Numbered from the stretch's first letter, positions 49,001 through 57,897 are shown. The stretch: 64,000 nucleotides of DNA from Gnetum montanum (GCA_015680685.1 MNCI01002855.1:237703-301702); one strand, 5' to 3'. Program-made: numbers and translations. Notes: generated by a model not told the origin, from the sequence alone.

Positions 49001-50138
49001 TAAGTAATGAATTCCATCCTGTATGTCACATCTTCTTTCGAACTTGTTGCCACCGATCAGTAAGTAGCGTATATACCCCCAAAGATGTGACAATGTTTTC
49101 TTTGCTAAGATCATATGTACTAGGAATTATAATTTATGGCTTTGCAATATAAATTCTAGGTTAAGTAATTGCTTATCATATGTACTAGGAATTATAATTT
49201 ATGGCTTTGCAATATAAATTCTAGGTTAAGTAATTGTAAAGCAATGCATAAAGATATTGTTCCCATTCTCTTGTGGATTTTTACAAAAACTTATATATTA
49301 AACATCATTTAAATAAGTTTATTCTTAAAATTTCTCATTTTGTTGGCATTCTAAAAATGCATAAATTTGTGGACGATAAGACCTAATTTTCAATGATGTT
49401 TAGCTTCCTTTCATATTTTTTGACTCATTTATAATGTATTGCTTGTAACCTATACACAATATATCATGTCTTTACAAGCTTGAAAGATTGTTTGGTTTTC
49501 GAACAAGTTTCACTGTCATGATATTTCATTTCATAATTTCATCCACACCCTCATGAAAATTGTTACACTTGTTAAAGTTGATGAGAAAAACAATGTGATT
49601 TTATACGTATATTTTTTAAATATTTTTTTATCGCTTTCATTGAATCATATCCTCAGTTATCCTTCAATTAGTTTTCTTAGTATTCAAATCAAAGCTATTT
49701 CTAAGTGATTTGCAAATTCACTTTAACTCATCTTTAAGCTATAGGATTTGCATTAATAGAACATATTAGTTTTTATTTATAAAATAGTGCATGTATATAT
49801 TTTTCTACTATTATAATCTGCTAAACATGAAATTCTATTTGAATGTATATTTAATGTAAATTAGCTTTTATTCTTAGTGTTAGAATTTAAATATCATTAA
49901 GCAAACGAAGAATAAGAAAAAATTTTAATGTTATTTTTGTATTAAAAACATTGCTAAAACGTTGAACTTAATTGTTGTTTCATTTCATATATATATGTAT
50001 ATATATGAATGATCTGGACCATGAAATGCTTCTAGTGCTACTTCAAGGGGAGAATTTCCATCTGCAATGACCATCATAGAAGGATTTGGACCAGGAGGCT
50101 TAACCATACCCAGATTGCATAAAATGTTTTCTCCTTAA
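27792..50138 (+). CDS. HAD-superfamily hydrolase-like protein, likely plastid-targeted; 11 coding exons, 367 aa
   Basis: Coding exons: 27792-28033, 29383-29432, 29591-29654, 29949-29997, 33001-33069, 33152-33213, 39008-39088, 43443-43597, 43714-43798, 46763-46906, 50036-50138 (1104 bases with the TAA). All ten introns are GT-AG, phases agree at every join and no internal stop occurs. The product resembles the plant HAD-like family of Arabidopsis At3g10970/At5g45170 (recalled) along its length, including the C-terminal GEFPSA...GFGPGGLTIPRL. Residues 1-60 are rich in R, S and T with few acids, as in plastid transit peptides. The HAD motif I position reads LLLEVEG (75-81), with Glu at both usual Asp positions; motif II is IIIGS (Ser196); the motif IV region LLAGNQIGLKAADSIGM (310-326) lacks the usual acidic pair. 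The fold is likely kept but phosphatase chemistry is doubtful. Start ATG is in CGCCATGG with an in-frame stop upstream. Introns reach 5.8 kb. Confidence 0.93.
28613..28696. repeat. Perfect 42-base tandem duplication in intron 1
   Basis: Unit beginning TATATATAGAATTGAAG is present at 28613-28654 and 28655-28696 without a mismatch, so it is recent. The rest of intron 1 (28034-29382) shows nothing recognisable. Confidence 0.9.
29383..29432 (+). CDS. HAD-like gene, coding exon 2 (50 bases)
   Basis: Residues 81-97 (VLADISRSGQPESFNV after the split Gly). It follows the acceptor TTCAG and ends before GTGGGG. Found by requiring frame continuity between exons 1 and 3 and by the family pattern GVLAD....R..AFN. 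Confidence 0.85.
29591..29654 (+). CDS. HAD-like gene, coding exon 3
   Basis: Residues 98-118 plus part of 119: AFQKFGLDCANWTEPVFMDL. Acceptor CAACAG, donor GTTTAG. Strongly conserved cap-domain start of the plant family. Confidence 0.92.
29949..29997 (+). CDS. HAD-like gene, coding exon 4 (49 bases)
   Basis: Residues 119-135: R then KTGGDEERMLKLFFDK. Acceptor TTATAG, donor GTATGA. Confidence 0.92.
30310..30440 (+). mobile_element. Possible tRNA-derived SINE fragment in intron 4
   Basis: GACTGGATGGTTAAGAGTG resembles a pol III A box (TGGCNNAGTGG) and is followed after about 40 bases by GTCAAGGCACAAGTCC, a weak B-box match. No poly(A) or target duplication found, so this is tentative. Confidence 0.3.
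30740..31640 (+). mobile_element. Penelope-like element fragment (Dryad-like): RT end plus GIY-YIG endonuclease
   Basis: The frame 30745-30948 reads KEHNNFFPFLDVNINKI followed by YRKKTHSGRCLDANSQN, the C-terminal RT signature of Penelope-like elements (N..LPFLDV...YRK.THT.RYL). After frameshifts, 31240-31380 encodes GVYQLECSCGKVYIGKSGRS then ILTRLKEHKGDIKH, a GIY-YIG endonuclease domain in the form (GVY...YIG, R at +8) used by Penelope-like elements. RT followed by GIY-YIG is diagnostic of this class. Such elements were reported in conifers as Dryad, thought to be of arthropod origin. The copy is truncated and frameshifted. Confidence 0.85.
31985..32300 (+). repeat. Dispersed repeat in intron 4, related to 45670-46020 in intron 9
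   Basis: Shares TAACTTGAT, GTGGATGATG/ATGGATGATG and, further on, AAGAAAT-ACTGA blocks with 45670-46020 in the same order and orientation. No coding capacity. Class unknown. Confidence 0.45.
32485..32900 (+). mobile_element. LINE reverse transcriptase fragment in intron 4
   Basis: The + strand encodes KRKNGKTAGPDSISKQAWKA then WLIKLFNRIFKDEEMPKIG, a stop, then VPIYNNKGDVQNHANYKG, the N-terminal RT fingers of plant LINEs (GK..GPDGI..E.WK...LVPI.KNKGD.Q.C.NYRGI.L). It is interrupted at 32758 by a 99-base insertion and resumes as GNYRGIKLYML at 32856. Confidence 0.8.
32758..32856 (-). mobile_element. 99-base SINE-like insertion with target duplication inside the LINE fragment
   Basis: The flanking 12-mers AAATTATAAAGG (32746-32757) and AAATTATAGAGG (32857-32868) differ at one base, a target-site duplication that splits the LINE NYRG codons. 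On the - strand the insert has GTCGCTCAAGTTGTAAGC, similar to a tRNA A box. The B box is poor. Confidence 0.5.
33001..33069 (+). CDS. HAD-like gene, coding exon 5
   Basis: Residues 136-158: IGWPASLPTSEKEAFIKNII and LKK. Acceptor CTTTCAG, donor GTGGCA, phase 0 on both sides. Confidence 0.92.
33152..33213 (+). CDS. HAD-like gene, coding exon 6
   Basis: Residues 159-178 plus two bases: QLAFEELIKTGNFSLRPGVE. The preceding intron is only 82 bases (33070-33151). Donor GTAAGT is a consensus site. Confidence 0.9.
33214..35079. other. Intron 6, first part: no recognisable gene
   Basis: AT-rich sequence with a TCTCT/CTTCT microsatellite near 34490-34512 and A-rich runs at 33963-33979 and 34707-34745. 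Frames of 60-120 codons here (for example 33637-33825) resemble nothing I know. Confidence 0.5.
35080..35460 (+). mobile_element. LINE 3' terminus in intron 6
   Basis: The + strand encodes APIDEKIKESHLRWFGHV, a stop, then RKPKNALVRRGNFIKVEG then RGRPKHTSFASIKKTSKI, the C-terminal tail of plant LINE RTs (HLRWFGHV.RRP..A.VRR). It ends at IADPM..A.G, matching the usual ADPT.LG end. No RT core is attached. Confidence 0.75.
36000..36110 (+). mobile_element. Possible tRNA-derived SINE in intron 6
   Basis: ATGGCTAGAGCATGTCAC fits an A box and ATAGTTTCAATTCACG a B box, about 35 bases apart, as in tRNA-derived SINEs. No target duplication identified. Confidence 0.4.
36330..36530 (+). repeat. Repeat A, first copy, next to a Ty1/copia fragment
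   Basis: Shares GTGCATTGCTAAG, TTTGCGGTTACC, CCTAAAATA and GTATTTCTTTTGAGTTG blocks with 37690-37915. The last third is also found at 40915-41035. The three copies share orientation and could be LTR pieces of the copia element between the first two. Confidence 0.55.
36531..37090 (+). mobile_element. Ty1/copia integrase fragment in intron 6
   Basis: The + strand reads KAFVKKEYGCSIKTL, a stop, IDNGGKYVSKELKSFLKEGI then YEITMPWIPQ, matching the copia integrase core (SDNGGEY.S.EF..F....GI......Y.PQQNG). ACLWGEALDTIVQIVN and a KAPNEIWT segment follow. The frame has stops. No RT found next to it. Confidence 0.8.
37690..37915 (+). repeat. Repeat A, second copy
   Basis: Aligns with 36330-36530 over most of its length (GTGCATCACTAAG, CTGCAGTTACC, CCTAAAATA, GCATTTCTTTTGAGTT), and its end (ATCATGAAGGCTAGCAA) matches 41018-41035. 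Confidence 0.55.
37916..39007. other. Intron 6, last part: no recognisable gene
   Basis: AT-rich. A TA run lies near 38558-38570. Nothing else supported before the acceptor at 39006-39007. Confidence 0.5.
39008..39088 (+). CDS. HAD-like gene, coding exon 7
   Basis: Residues 179-205 plus two bases. Contains FVDEALEIGIPVIIIGSYAR, the HAD motif II strand ending in Ser196. Acceptor GTTCAG, donor GTTTGG. Confidence 0.92.
39530..40660 (+). mobile_element. LINE fragment (RT core and C-terminus) in intron 7
   Basis: 39545-39730 encodes NNGLRQGDPILPFFFIMLVE then LECLI, followed by a decayed LTHLQFADDTL-like region (LRQGDPLSP...FADD is the LINE RT palm). 40500-40660 encodes CDGLGLEKLNYLDMTLLGT then VKMVKAKYLNHTT, the LINE C-terminal pattern GGLG...L...N.ALL.KW.WR. 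The middle is displaced by an antisense LINE end. Confidence 0.75.
39750..40040 (-). mobile_element. Antisense LINE 3' end inserted in the LINE fragment
   Basis: AGCCTTATCCCAGCTATATGG near 39778-39798 is the reverse complement of the plant LINE tail (compare GTAGTTGGCATAAGGCT at 35418-35434 on the + strand), followed by the reverse complement of the RT tail up to about 40010. A 5'-truncated LINE landing in an older LINE explains it. Confidence 0.6.
41040..43090 (+). mobile_element. Divergent Ty3/gypsy pol fragment in intron 7
   Basis: Starts at the end of RT (DALEKLEKVLMRCVKHNLKL), continues with KELRSFVGHVFYYE and RNase H at 41620-41800 (NYTDTETELLVVI then FRNYVLGYKTYIHADHNTIR), then decayed integrase: zinc region near 42155-42290, GAPKIVISNQGSHFIG near 42495-42550 and TGHSPYELIYGKN near 42745-42785. 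It differs clearly from elements 1-5 (IHADHNTIRFLINK against HTDHSAIRFLMNK), so it is another lineage. Stops are frequent. A stretch at 41227-41400 without gypsy similarity may be a small insertion. Confidence 0.75.
43443..43597 (+). CDS. HAD-like gene, coding exon 8 (largest internal)
   Basis: Residues 206-257: IFEKLGGERMKKMKFVGKLE, then VENSIYGQLVLGKGVSSDLD, then EILAKEAVKA. Acceptor TTGCCAG, donor GTAAAT. The Lys-rich stretch may supply the motif III lysine. Confidence 0.93.
43714..43798 (+). CDS. HAD-like gene, coding exon 9
   Basis: Residues 258-285 plus two bases: AAKKQKIAAEVASILKLSVN then IDTSEPE. Acceptor TTGCAG, donor GTGTGT; 116-base intron before it. Confidence 0.92.
43799..44914. 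other. Intron 9, first part
   Basis: No recognisable gene. The - strand between about 44800 and 44290 has locally higher GC and exon-like composition, but stops interrupt every frame and I recognise no family. Confidence 0.4.
44915..45045 (-). mobile_element. Possible tRNA-derived SINE in intron 9
   Basis: On the - strand GTGGCTCAAGTGGTTAG is a close A-box match (TGGCTCAGTGGTTAG). About 45 bases later TCAATTTGAGTTCCAC fits a B box. Good internal promoter spacing for a tRNA-derived SINE. Ends not defined. Confidence 0.5.
45046..46189. other. Intron 9, middle part, including a dispersed repeat
   Basis: 45670-46020 pairs with 31985-32300. The remainder shows no coding signal. Confidence 0.45.
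46190..46400 (+). mobile_element. Possible SINE-like sequence in intron 9
   Basis: CATTGCTCAACTGGTAAGC resembles an A box; GGGTTCAATCTC near 46368 resembles a B box, but the spacing of about 160 bases is too long for a plain tRNA head. Could be two overlapping copies or chance. Confidence 0.3.
46471..46548. repeat. 26-base minisatellite, three units
   Basis: Units start CTTATCCATATCC at 46471, 46497 and 46523. The first two differ at one base, the third is more diverged. Confidence 0.85.
46763..46906 (+). CDS. HAD-like gene, coding exon 10
   Basis: Residues 286-333 plus two bases: GKHVAAALRAGAEYANKF, then VDECILLAGNQIGLKAADSI, then GMPCIIVRS. Acceptor TTACAG, donor GTAATA. Reading through the donor would stop at once, losing the conserved C-terminus. 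An N at 46703 lies 60 bases upstream in the intron. Confidence 0.93.
47575..47988 (+). pseudogene. Retrocopy of an unidentified mRNA 3' end with poly(A), behind a tRNA-like head, in intron 10
   Basis: 47663-47819 is an open stretch reading TASNRDEGSASPMSHEEAE, then VEDDDDEADSRKIETVLKEL, then DTAEQQVA and a stop (TGA 47817-47819). It has the composition of a real acidic protein C-terminus. About 150 bases of UTR-like sequence follow with AATAAA at 47862-47867, then 15 A at 47974-47988. No intron is visible, so it looks like a 5'-truncated processed pseudogene. Just upstream (47575-47625) TTATAGTTAGGAC and CACAGGTTCAATCCC resemble tRNA A and B boxes. I do not recognise the parent protein. Confidence 0.5.
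47989..50035. other. Intron 10, remainder
   Basis: No gene seen. It includes a 65-base tandem duplication (next entry) and a TA-rich run at 49988-50007 just before the last exon. Confidence 0.5.
49110..49237. repeat. 65-base tandem duplication in intron 10
   Basis: Unit starting TCATATGTACTAGGAATTAT at 49111 recurs at 49176 and is essentially identical for about 60 bases. Confidence 0.9.
50036..50138 (+). CDS. HAD-like gene, last coding exon
   Basis: Residues 334-367 and TAA at 50136-50138: SATSRGEFPSAMTIIEGF then GPGGLTIPRLHKMFSP. It lies 3.1 kb past exon 10 after the acceptor TTCTAG. Frame, phase and the family's C-terminal GFGG..LT.PKL pattern all fit. Confidence 0.9.
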
Positions 50139-52429
50139 GCATAATTAATATATATATATAGCTGGGGTAGTAACAAACAGCTCCGCCTTTTTGCATAAGC
50201 TAGTAACCATACGAAAGCAAAAGCATTAATTCTTTGACTATTTGCGATGATTGTATTTTCTTTTAATTACAATTTGTATTGAAGTTTGAAATGGAGTGGA
50301 CCTTCTTGTATATGCATTTCTATGCATCAATGAGATATTTTTATGGAGAAAATTATATTATTTTTTTATGATTATGTTGCTCTTAGCATACAATTAGTGG
50401 ATTTTTACTATACATGCAGTGATATCTAATTTGTGAAAAATCAAATTGCTTTTAATTAAATCCAAGAGCTTGTGGATCTATTAAACTAGTGTAGTTTATG
50501 GGTTAGGTTATGGGAGAAAATTACTAACACATTGCATTTACAACATCCAATTTGGGAAGGTGGGAGTCTTCAAAGGTATTTAAAGAACTATTAAATATCT
50601 GTTGTCACATAAGGCCATTTAATGGAGCATGCTTCATGAAGTTAAGTGCAGAAAATTTGATCAAGTAAAAACAAAGGAAAGTTATTGAAAAATATCACTT
50701 TTCTTTGAAATTGGTTTGATCCATGGTTTTGGGGTTTTGAGAATGTGAACTTTTGTGAGTTTGTGCATCTAGGAACAAACTAATGCTTCCTTTGTTATGC
50801 TGGAAAACAAGGATAGAACAAGGAGTGTAAAGGCTTAGTTTATCGATGCTATTTCTTTTTAAAAATAAGAAATAGGTATTTGTCGAGAGCAAAAACTTAT
50901 CAAACTAAGTTGAGTCTTTTGTGCATAAAACACGAGAGATATAATGATGTTGGCACATTCAATATATACACGATAGGCTACGTTACCTTGACATCAAAGT
51001 TGACTTGAATTTGCTAGATGAAAATCTTACTAAAATGCTACATTTGTTACCTTGTTCCAAGTACAAAGTTCTTCATAAACAACTTGACACAACAATTATG
51101 GCTTTCACTAACTATTTTGAGTTCAACATGAAGTTTACTCACGTAATGAGAGTTTAGATTCCACTTCCTCCTCTAGATGAAAGGAAGAATTGAAACTCAT
51201 TGAAGAGGTGAATCACAACAAACATCTTGAATCACAATGGATAAAGATGAAATTGATATGTTAAGTGACATGAAAGATATGTATGGCTGGAATTATCTGG
51301 TGCAAATTAAAGTGGTTAATATGCAATTTTAAAAGAATATATATCAAATTCTATTATGAAAGTTCATGGCAAAGCAAGTTTGATTTTAACCCATAACGTC
51401 ATCTTGGAAGCAATGTTGTAAAATTGGTTCATGAATTCCAAAAGGCTCGTTTTAGGGTAGCCAAATGAAAGCAAGCAAGAATCTTATTGGTAAATGTATG
51501 AGCATTTAATTTGATTTTTAGTTAAATAGATCCACGAGAGGCATATCCCACAATCATGCAATTCCATGGCATAGTATTTCTAAGAGCCAATTAATCAAAT
51601 ACCACCTATCACCAAACAAATATCATACCCATTTCTACTCTCAATCATCTTCTTGAAAACATAAGAACACGCCCTACGATAGGTTCAAACAGAATACAGA
51701 AGAACATGCCCTAGGTAAGCTATGATAGGTTCAAACAGAATATTGGACATTAGTTAAGTAAAAGTGTACATTGAACTAGTGGGATTGGTGCAAGCAATGT
51801 CTCAATGTCAAGATTGTTCTCGTCGTTTCCCTTGTCATTTGCAAGGTTGACACTATTGTCAAGAAGATCCTTCTTTACCAATGCATTGTTGACTCCATAG
51901 GTGGGAGTAATAATAGTGACGAAGGAGCGTAGAACAACGACAAGAGCCTAAACAATAGGTATAGGAGATGGTGTGTACCAAGGGTTTTGGAAATATTTGT
52001 AGCAAATGGAGCACATGGCATTGCATGTGGTAAAGGTAGAAAATTGATGTCTGGCATGATGAATTGCAAGACAATGGTAATAATGCAAATGGTAGTACAA
52101 GACAACATGCGTAAGTGTGAACCTCTTAGGTGTTACATGAAGGAATAATAGGAGAACGGTGCAAGGGTTGCGATAGGGCAATCGTGGGTATTGCTACCAA
52201 AAATCTTGTACAAATGTTGCTTGATGTAGGCATCACATTTTCCATTAATGATTTCTACGACTTTATTCTCTAGAATTATCTAGGCCAAAATATCAAATTG
52301 CAATTTATAAAGTTTACGCAGATGTTACAAAATTACAAGACAAATTTAGTCGTTGAACATCCTTGAAAATGTATCACATAGCATAGCCAATCCAATAAAG
52401 GTTTTTATAATATGTTTATATAATGGATT
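50139..52429. other. Gene 3' flank and intergenic DNA
   Basis: 3' UTR of the HAD-like gene begins at 50139; no clear AATAAA signal near. 50372-50495 is the first copy of a direct repeat (see 53706). Around 51010-51330 short stretches resemble copia gag (LLDENLTKMLHLLP), but too little survives to call. Confidence 0.45.
50372..50495. repeat. Direct repeat B, left copy
   Basis: Begins GTTGCTCTTAGCATACA and runs through TTTTAATTAAATCCAAGAG. Matches 53706-53826 with scattered differences, same orientation. Confidence 0.7.
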
Positions 52430-52740
52430 TAAAAAGAGGAGAGCTTAAACTTCCCATGGAAGTTGTAACTTCTTATGGAAATATAATATGATATTTGTAA
52501 CTAAGAGGACACTTGCCAACCATTGCACATATTTCTTAAATTTATCATAACTTCTATGGAAGTTATAACTTCCTAGGGTGGTTATAAATTAATCCCCTGG
52601 ATAATTGTAACCCACCTCAACTTTTCATGATTATCATTATAAAAGGGGCTTTAAGGGTAAATTAAGAAAGAAAGGGGAAGGGATTGGGAAAAAGACAATT
52701 GAAGATTACTTGTAAGATGGCTTGCGAAAGACATTAATTC
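52430..52740 (+). promoter_or_regulatory. LTR-like promoter block with palindromes
   Basis: A perfect 16-base palindrome GGAAGTTATAACTTCC (about 52558-52573) and a related motif at 52455-52480 precede a TATA box (ATTATAAAAGGGG, about 52636-52648) and a purine-rich leader. No gene follows, so this is probably part of an otherwise lost LTR. Confidence 0.4.
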
Positions 52741-55300
52741 GGTTGCTTTGTTTTAATTTTGTGAGTTCATTTCTTTCCATTTTGTTTTAGTTACTTAGCT
52801 AATGGTTTAGATAGTATATATTAAGATTTGCCATAAAAGAGCTTATGTTGTCCAAAAGCTTTTAAAACAATTTAATAGTAATGTCTTAACAAAATTGCTT
52901 GTTTTGAGCATAGAGGATATAGGAAAATCTTTGGTATTTTGAGGTGATTAAAATAGCTTTGTTGTTTTAAAGTGTATTACCTTGGTATTTCAATCATGAA
53001 ATTGTCAAATTTTTTAAGGCTTTGTTGAATGTAATTCTTAACAACTATTAATTAGCCAAAATAGAGAGTCATACTTTGTCATTTACGCAACATTTTTGGT
53101 AATATAATGAGATTGTTTTTACAAAATTGCTTGTTGAGCTCAGAGGATTTGGACAATTCATAGTTAGATTGAATTGGCATAGCTTTATTGAGAAGTGTTT
53201 TATCATGTTAATTTATCTTGCTTAAATATTTAAGATTTCACATAAATTTGCTTTCTTTTCTTTCTCTTTCTAAGTCCATTGAACCTCACTCTATTTCTAG
53301 TTTTCTTGTGGAATTCTCTTTGGGGAAAATTAAGAGTAGATTGGTAGAATTGTGCTCAAACGTTTTTGCAAAATCTTATTTGTTACAAGTAACATATTAT
53401 AAAGACCATATAGACTAAATGATTAAACAAAATAGGAATCTTTAACAACTCATAGTATTTGACAAAGTTAGTTGAATCTCTTTTATGATAGTTGATTATA
53501 GTTTTATACACAACCTAACCATTTCAACATTTGCAATAGCAAACATATACTCATGATTAGTTCATTTTATTACTATTGAGTCTATTTGGAGGTATTTAGG
53601 CCTTAGTGTTGCCAGAGACCAGCAAGCACTTAAACCCTATTTGAAGAACACTTTCGATCTCATGATCCTTGGTCATAAAGGTGGTGGTCCCAAACAGTTG
53701 TCAACAATATCTTGCTCTTAGCATACATTTAGTTGGATTTTTATATACATGGAATGATGTCTAATTTGTGAAACTAAAATTGTTTTTAATTAAATTCAAG
53801 ACCTTGTGGATCCTTTAAGGTAGGCTAGTTTTAACAATCTTTTACATAATTTTTGAATATCTTAGTGGTAGCATGTTAGGATCAAACCAATGAATTGTAG
53901 AATGCAAGGTGCATGCTTTGCTTAGCAAGTTATTTGACTTAATATCTCTAACTTAAAACTTATTGGTTGACTACTTAATAAATTTCTAATTTTGTCAATA
54001 ACTCAATGTTTTTATAACATCCAAGAAATTGGAGTAGATTAAATTGCCCAAGATGTCTTATAATGTGTTATTTTACTTTCTTTTTTAGTGGCCCTACCAT
54101 TTCTTATGTAGTGGTGGTAGTGTATCATCATCATTTTAACCTTGTTTCAACAAAATTGGGTCAACTTAGTATTGTTCAACTATAATTAAAAAATTAAACT
54201 AGCTTGGACATATTGTTCTAGGCATATTCTTAATTATTGCTTAACCCTCAAAAACTATAATTGAAAAATTAAGCACATTTAACATAGTTGATAGGACAAT
54301 GTAAAGGTTGTAAATTTAAACTTTTTTCTATTGGATTTACCTTATTATTTTTATTTTTTCCTGTTTGATTCTAGAACCCACATTTTGGGTCCTAATTTAA
54401 GTGTCACAGATATGATATGTTGTTAATTCTAAGTAATTTATATGCAAAATAATCATGTTTTGAAAATTTATAAACTCAATTGTAAAAATTAAGGGAGATT
54501 TCAAGGTTTTGGAACATGACTTTGGATAAAATTTAGTGTTTGATTATAGCATGATGCCTTGATGAAGAGCAAATCAAGAATAGAAGTTGGATTGCTTTGC
54601 TCAAGCTTTTCAATCACTCTGAACTTGCTTTGCATTTGATTCCTTTTTTTTTTTTGTATGTTTTTAACATTTAATTTTACATTGATGTTGATCCCATTGC
54701 TGCTATGGTTCTCCATTTAGGAGCTCATGCAAGAGAAGTTACTACTACTTTTTCTTGCTAGAGTTAACACCATGATCCTAGTTAGTGTGAGACATTGAAA
54801 AACATGATGTTTTAGCACTAACAACAAAAGCTACAAACATTGCCATTACTAAAACTACAATTATTATGCTCACGTACACCACACATACAATTCTTGCTTT
54901 GGAATAACACTATTGTTTGTGTTATTGCAAATCTATTAGGCTTTGTAGTGAGGTGCTTAGGAATTTATGGCTATTAAATTGGAAGAACTTGAGCAAAGAA
55001 GTTCCTTTGTTGATTTATTTCCTTTCTTATGTTTTTAACATTTGATCCTATATTTTGGATTTCACTTTGTTCTAAGGTAGCATTAATAGGTAATTTACAC
55101 CTTTTTCATGTTGACATAGGAGATTCTAGCTTGTTGAAACTACTCTATTATAGGAATTTTAATTTTATGAACCATTGTGTAATTTGGGCTAAGTAATTTG
55201 ATTAATATGTTAAAAATTATTTTCCGTGAGAAATCTAAACTATTTTTTACTACATCCATGCAAAGATTATAAATTTAGCAAGGTACAATTTGATTTTTTT
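52741..55300. other. AT-rich intergenic DNA
   Basis: No gene recognised. Contains direct repeat B right copy (53706-53826). Short frames such as 53218-53418 have no family signature. Confidence 0.5.
53706..53826. repeat. Direct repeat B, right copy
   Basis: Matches 50372-50495. The two copies enclose 3.2 kb that includes the LTR-like block, so they may be ends of a decayed element or relics of the same dispersed repeat. Confidence 0.7.
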
Positions 55301-56990
55301 TGGTCAAGAGGCCAACACGTCTAGCATCATGGTTAGTGGGAGTGGGGTGAAGTTTGTTGCCATTGCCACATCATGCCACATCAGATCCCATAAAATGGGA
55401 AAATATGTGATGGAAAGGCCAATTTGTGTGTTGCAGATATAGCGAAGCCTATCCACGAACTCTGTAGGCCGCTAAGCCTGTCAGCACTCTATTGTGGTCA
55501 TGCCCTGTCCATGCCATCATCATGCCCATCCATGGCCACTACATTCATCAATGTGGTCCCATAGGGCACTAGGCAGAGACATGGTAGCACCCAAATGCCT
55601 TCTACTCTTGGGAAAGGACAACTAGCAATGAGGGTCATGCAATATTGACTTGGCCACCCTGCATGCGGCCAGGTCCACAAGCACTTTGTAGTGGTCACCT
55701 CTGCGATTTGAATTGATGCCATGATGTTGACGGTGCCCTTGACTGTGGCAACCAAGAGGTTGATGAGCACACAAAACTCTGTGAGTGCGACAAGGGTCTC
55801 AAGGATAACAGCCTCAAAGCAGTTGCATGTAAGCGCCATTAGTTGTAGTCTTCGGCATTGCCCTAGCGTGGGAGGCATGGGGGCGAGAAGAACCGTCGTA
55901 ACCATACATGCACAACAATGGGCAAGTAGCAATGGCGGTAGGGTGCATGTGGGAGGGTGGCGTGTTTGGTAGTGGCGGTGGTAAGGAACCAATCTGATCT
56001 GTCACCAAATATATCTCATGGTGGTTTAGGGCGATGAACTAGGAACGAAGTCCAATTCGTCTTTTGAACCAACAAATTAATTGGTACATAATAGAATTGA
56101 TTCATCGACGAAGAAAAGCCCAACTCCTTGATCAAAGTAATCCCTTGTGGGTTCCATCCCCAATGGGAGTTAATTAGTTGATGAAAACTCATATCTATCT
56201 CTCTTGACTATAAATCATAATCTTGTTATAACTGTCCCTCTTACGAGGAACTCTTTTATTTTTAGGCAGATTGAGAGGATAGAGAGAAAAACACAGAGCT
56301 TGAACAAAGAGAGCAGATTACAAAGCTAGCTTTAGTCGAGAGAAAGGTGAGTAAGGCTGCATAAAGAATAGGATTGATTTAGGCTCCTTCCCTTTGCCAT
56401 GCTAGCAAGTACTAAAAGTATTCTTAAAAGGTGGTTGACTGCCTTTGCGTAAGCATTCAAATCAGTAAAAGTTTATGGAAGGTTTGAATGCATGAACTAA
56501 TTTGCTTCATGAAGGAAGCAAAGAGGCTAGTTAAAAGTAAGTTGCTAGGTCTCTTCACTATGAATCAAGAATCTGGGATGGACTTGTATCTGATGTATTG
56601 CCATTGTGCATTATAAATGAATTGGTAATAGAAAAATATATATAGTTAATTGTAGGTTATAGAAGATGATTCCAAGTCTACATGCTCAAGAATAAAGGTA
56701 TCATGATGATTTGACTATTTTTACTTGTAATAAGTGCATTTTCTTATTTATTTTTTAGCATGATTAGATTATCTAAGTGGTCCTTCTTTTGTTTATTATG
56801 CACTCTAAAACTTATAACATGAGCATTCTACATGAGTTTGGGCTAAACATTATTCTCTATAGTTATTTGCACATTGATTACCATTTCAGAAACAAAATTC
56901 TAATGCGAATTAATTAAAATGATACTATTTCTTTAATCTTTAATCTTTGAAAAATTAATTATAACTTGACTATAAATTTGGTACAAGTGT
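55301..56990. other. Intergenic DNA with a GC-richer island
   Basis: 55320-55990 is GC-richer than its surroundings and open on the - strand for 164 codons (55992-55498). That frame is rich in Cys, Thr and Leu with no domain I recognise, and overlapping frames are open as well, so it is probably chance. 56000-56990 shows nothing supported. Confidence 0.4.
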
Positions 56991-57897
56991 TGATGAGCGT
57001 TGAAATACCTCTATGCCCAACCATACGAATCACAAGTGTTCATGCATGATTCGATCGAATTTTATGGATGGGACTAGTTGTGGCATCTAGATTGCTATGC
57101 CTTAATTGTAGTTCGTTGTCTTTCCACTTGGACTAGTGGTAGCTTTGTCACGTATGGTTTAGTCCAGAGTGAGGCATATGATTTTTATTATTTTATATTT
57201 TATTGTTCTATGATTAACAATAGGTTGAAACTCAATTTATAATCAATTCAACTAATCTAATTGCTAATTAATAATAAATTACCCTAGCATAAATATCTGA
57301 TCCCACTTTTTGTGCACATCTTGAACACATATAACGTTGCCAAGTTACCAAATGTTAAGCACTATTGGGATTACCAAGAATCATGCATGTTCAAAGCAAT
57401 TGTACTTATGTGCTTAATTAATTAACATGTATGAAAATGTAAATATTAACCAAGTACATAAAAATTAAATTGCATAGAAAGTAAATCTAATCTAAGTCAA
57501 AGTGCTATAATGAATAAGAATCAATCCTGATCTTATTGTTGTTCATGGAATATGTCTAGGTACATTGCCACTCGAATTAGACTTTGTACAACTAACTTAG
57601 ATCCACTTTGTGGGCACTTACTAACTGTTCTATAATATTACGGAATAAAATTGCAAGAATTCGATTACTCTATTGACAAAACTATGAAAAATTAATGCAA
57701 AACTCTCTCAAAACGAGAGCCTAGGCATTATATTTATAGGCCAAAGTATCTACCCCAATGTCAGATACATGATGCAATAGGCAAGCCTTGATGTTGCATA
57801 CTTGATGTTGTGTACCCAATATCATAGTAGATAAAAAACAACGATTCATCAAATGTTAGGGCTCTGATGTCAAGGCTAGGCAAATCATGATTCATCA
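56991..57897 (-). repeat. 3' LTR of element 5
   Basis: Same termini and block order as the other LTRs. On the - strand a TATA box (CCTATAAATATAA, near 57727-57739) follows a U3 with decayed GATATT/CAACATCAAG repeats rather than clean palindromes. Confidence 0.85.

Noticed and set aside
55498-55992. 164-codon open frame on the - strand in a GC-richer island
   Set aside because: No domain, odd Cys/Leu/Thr-rich composition and other long frames open in the same interval; best read as chance in GC-rich sequence.
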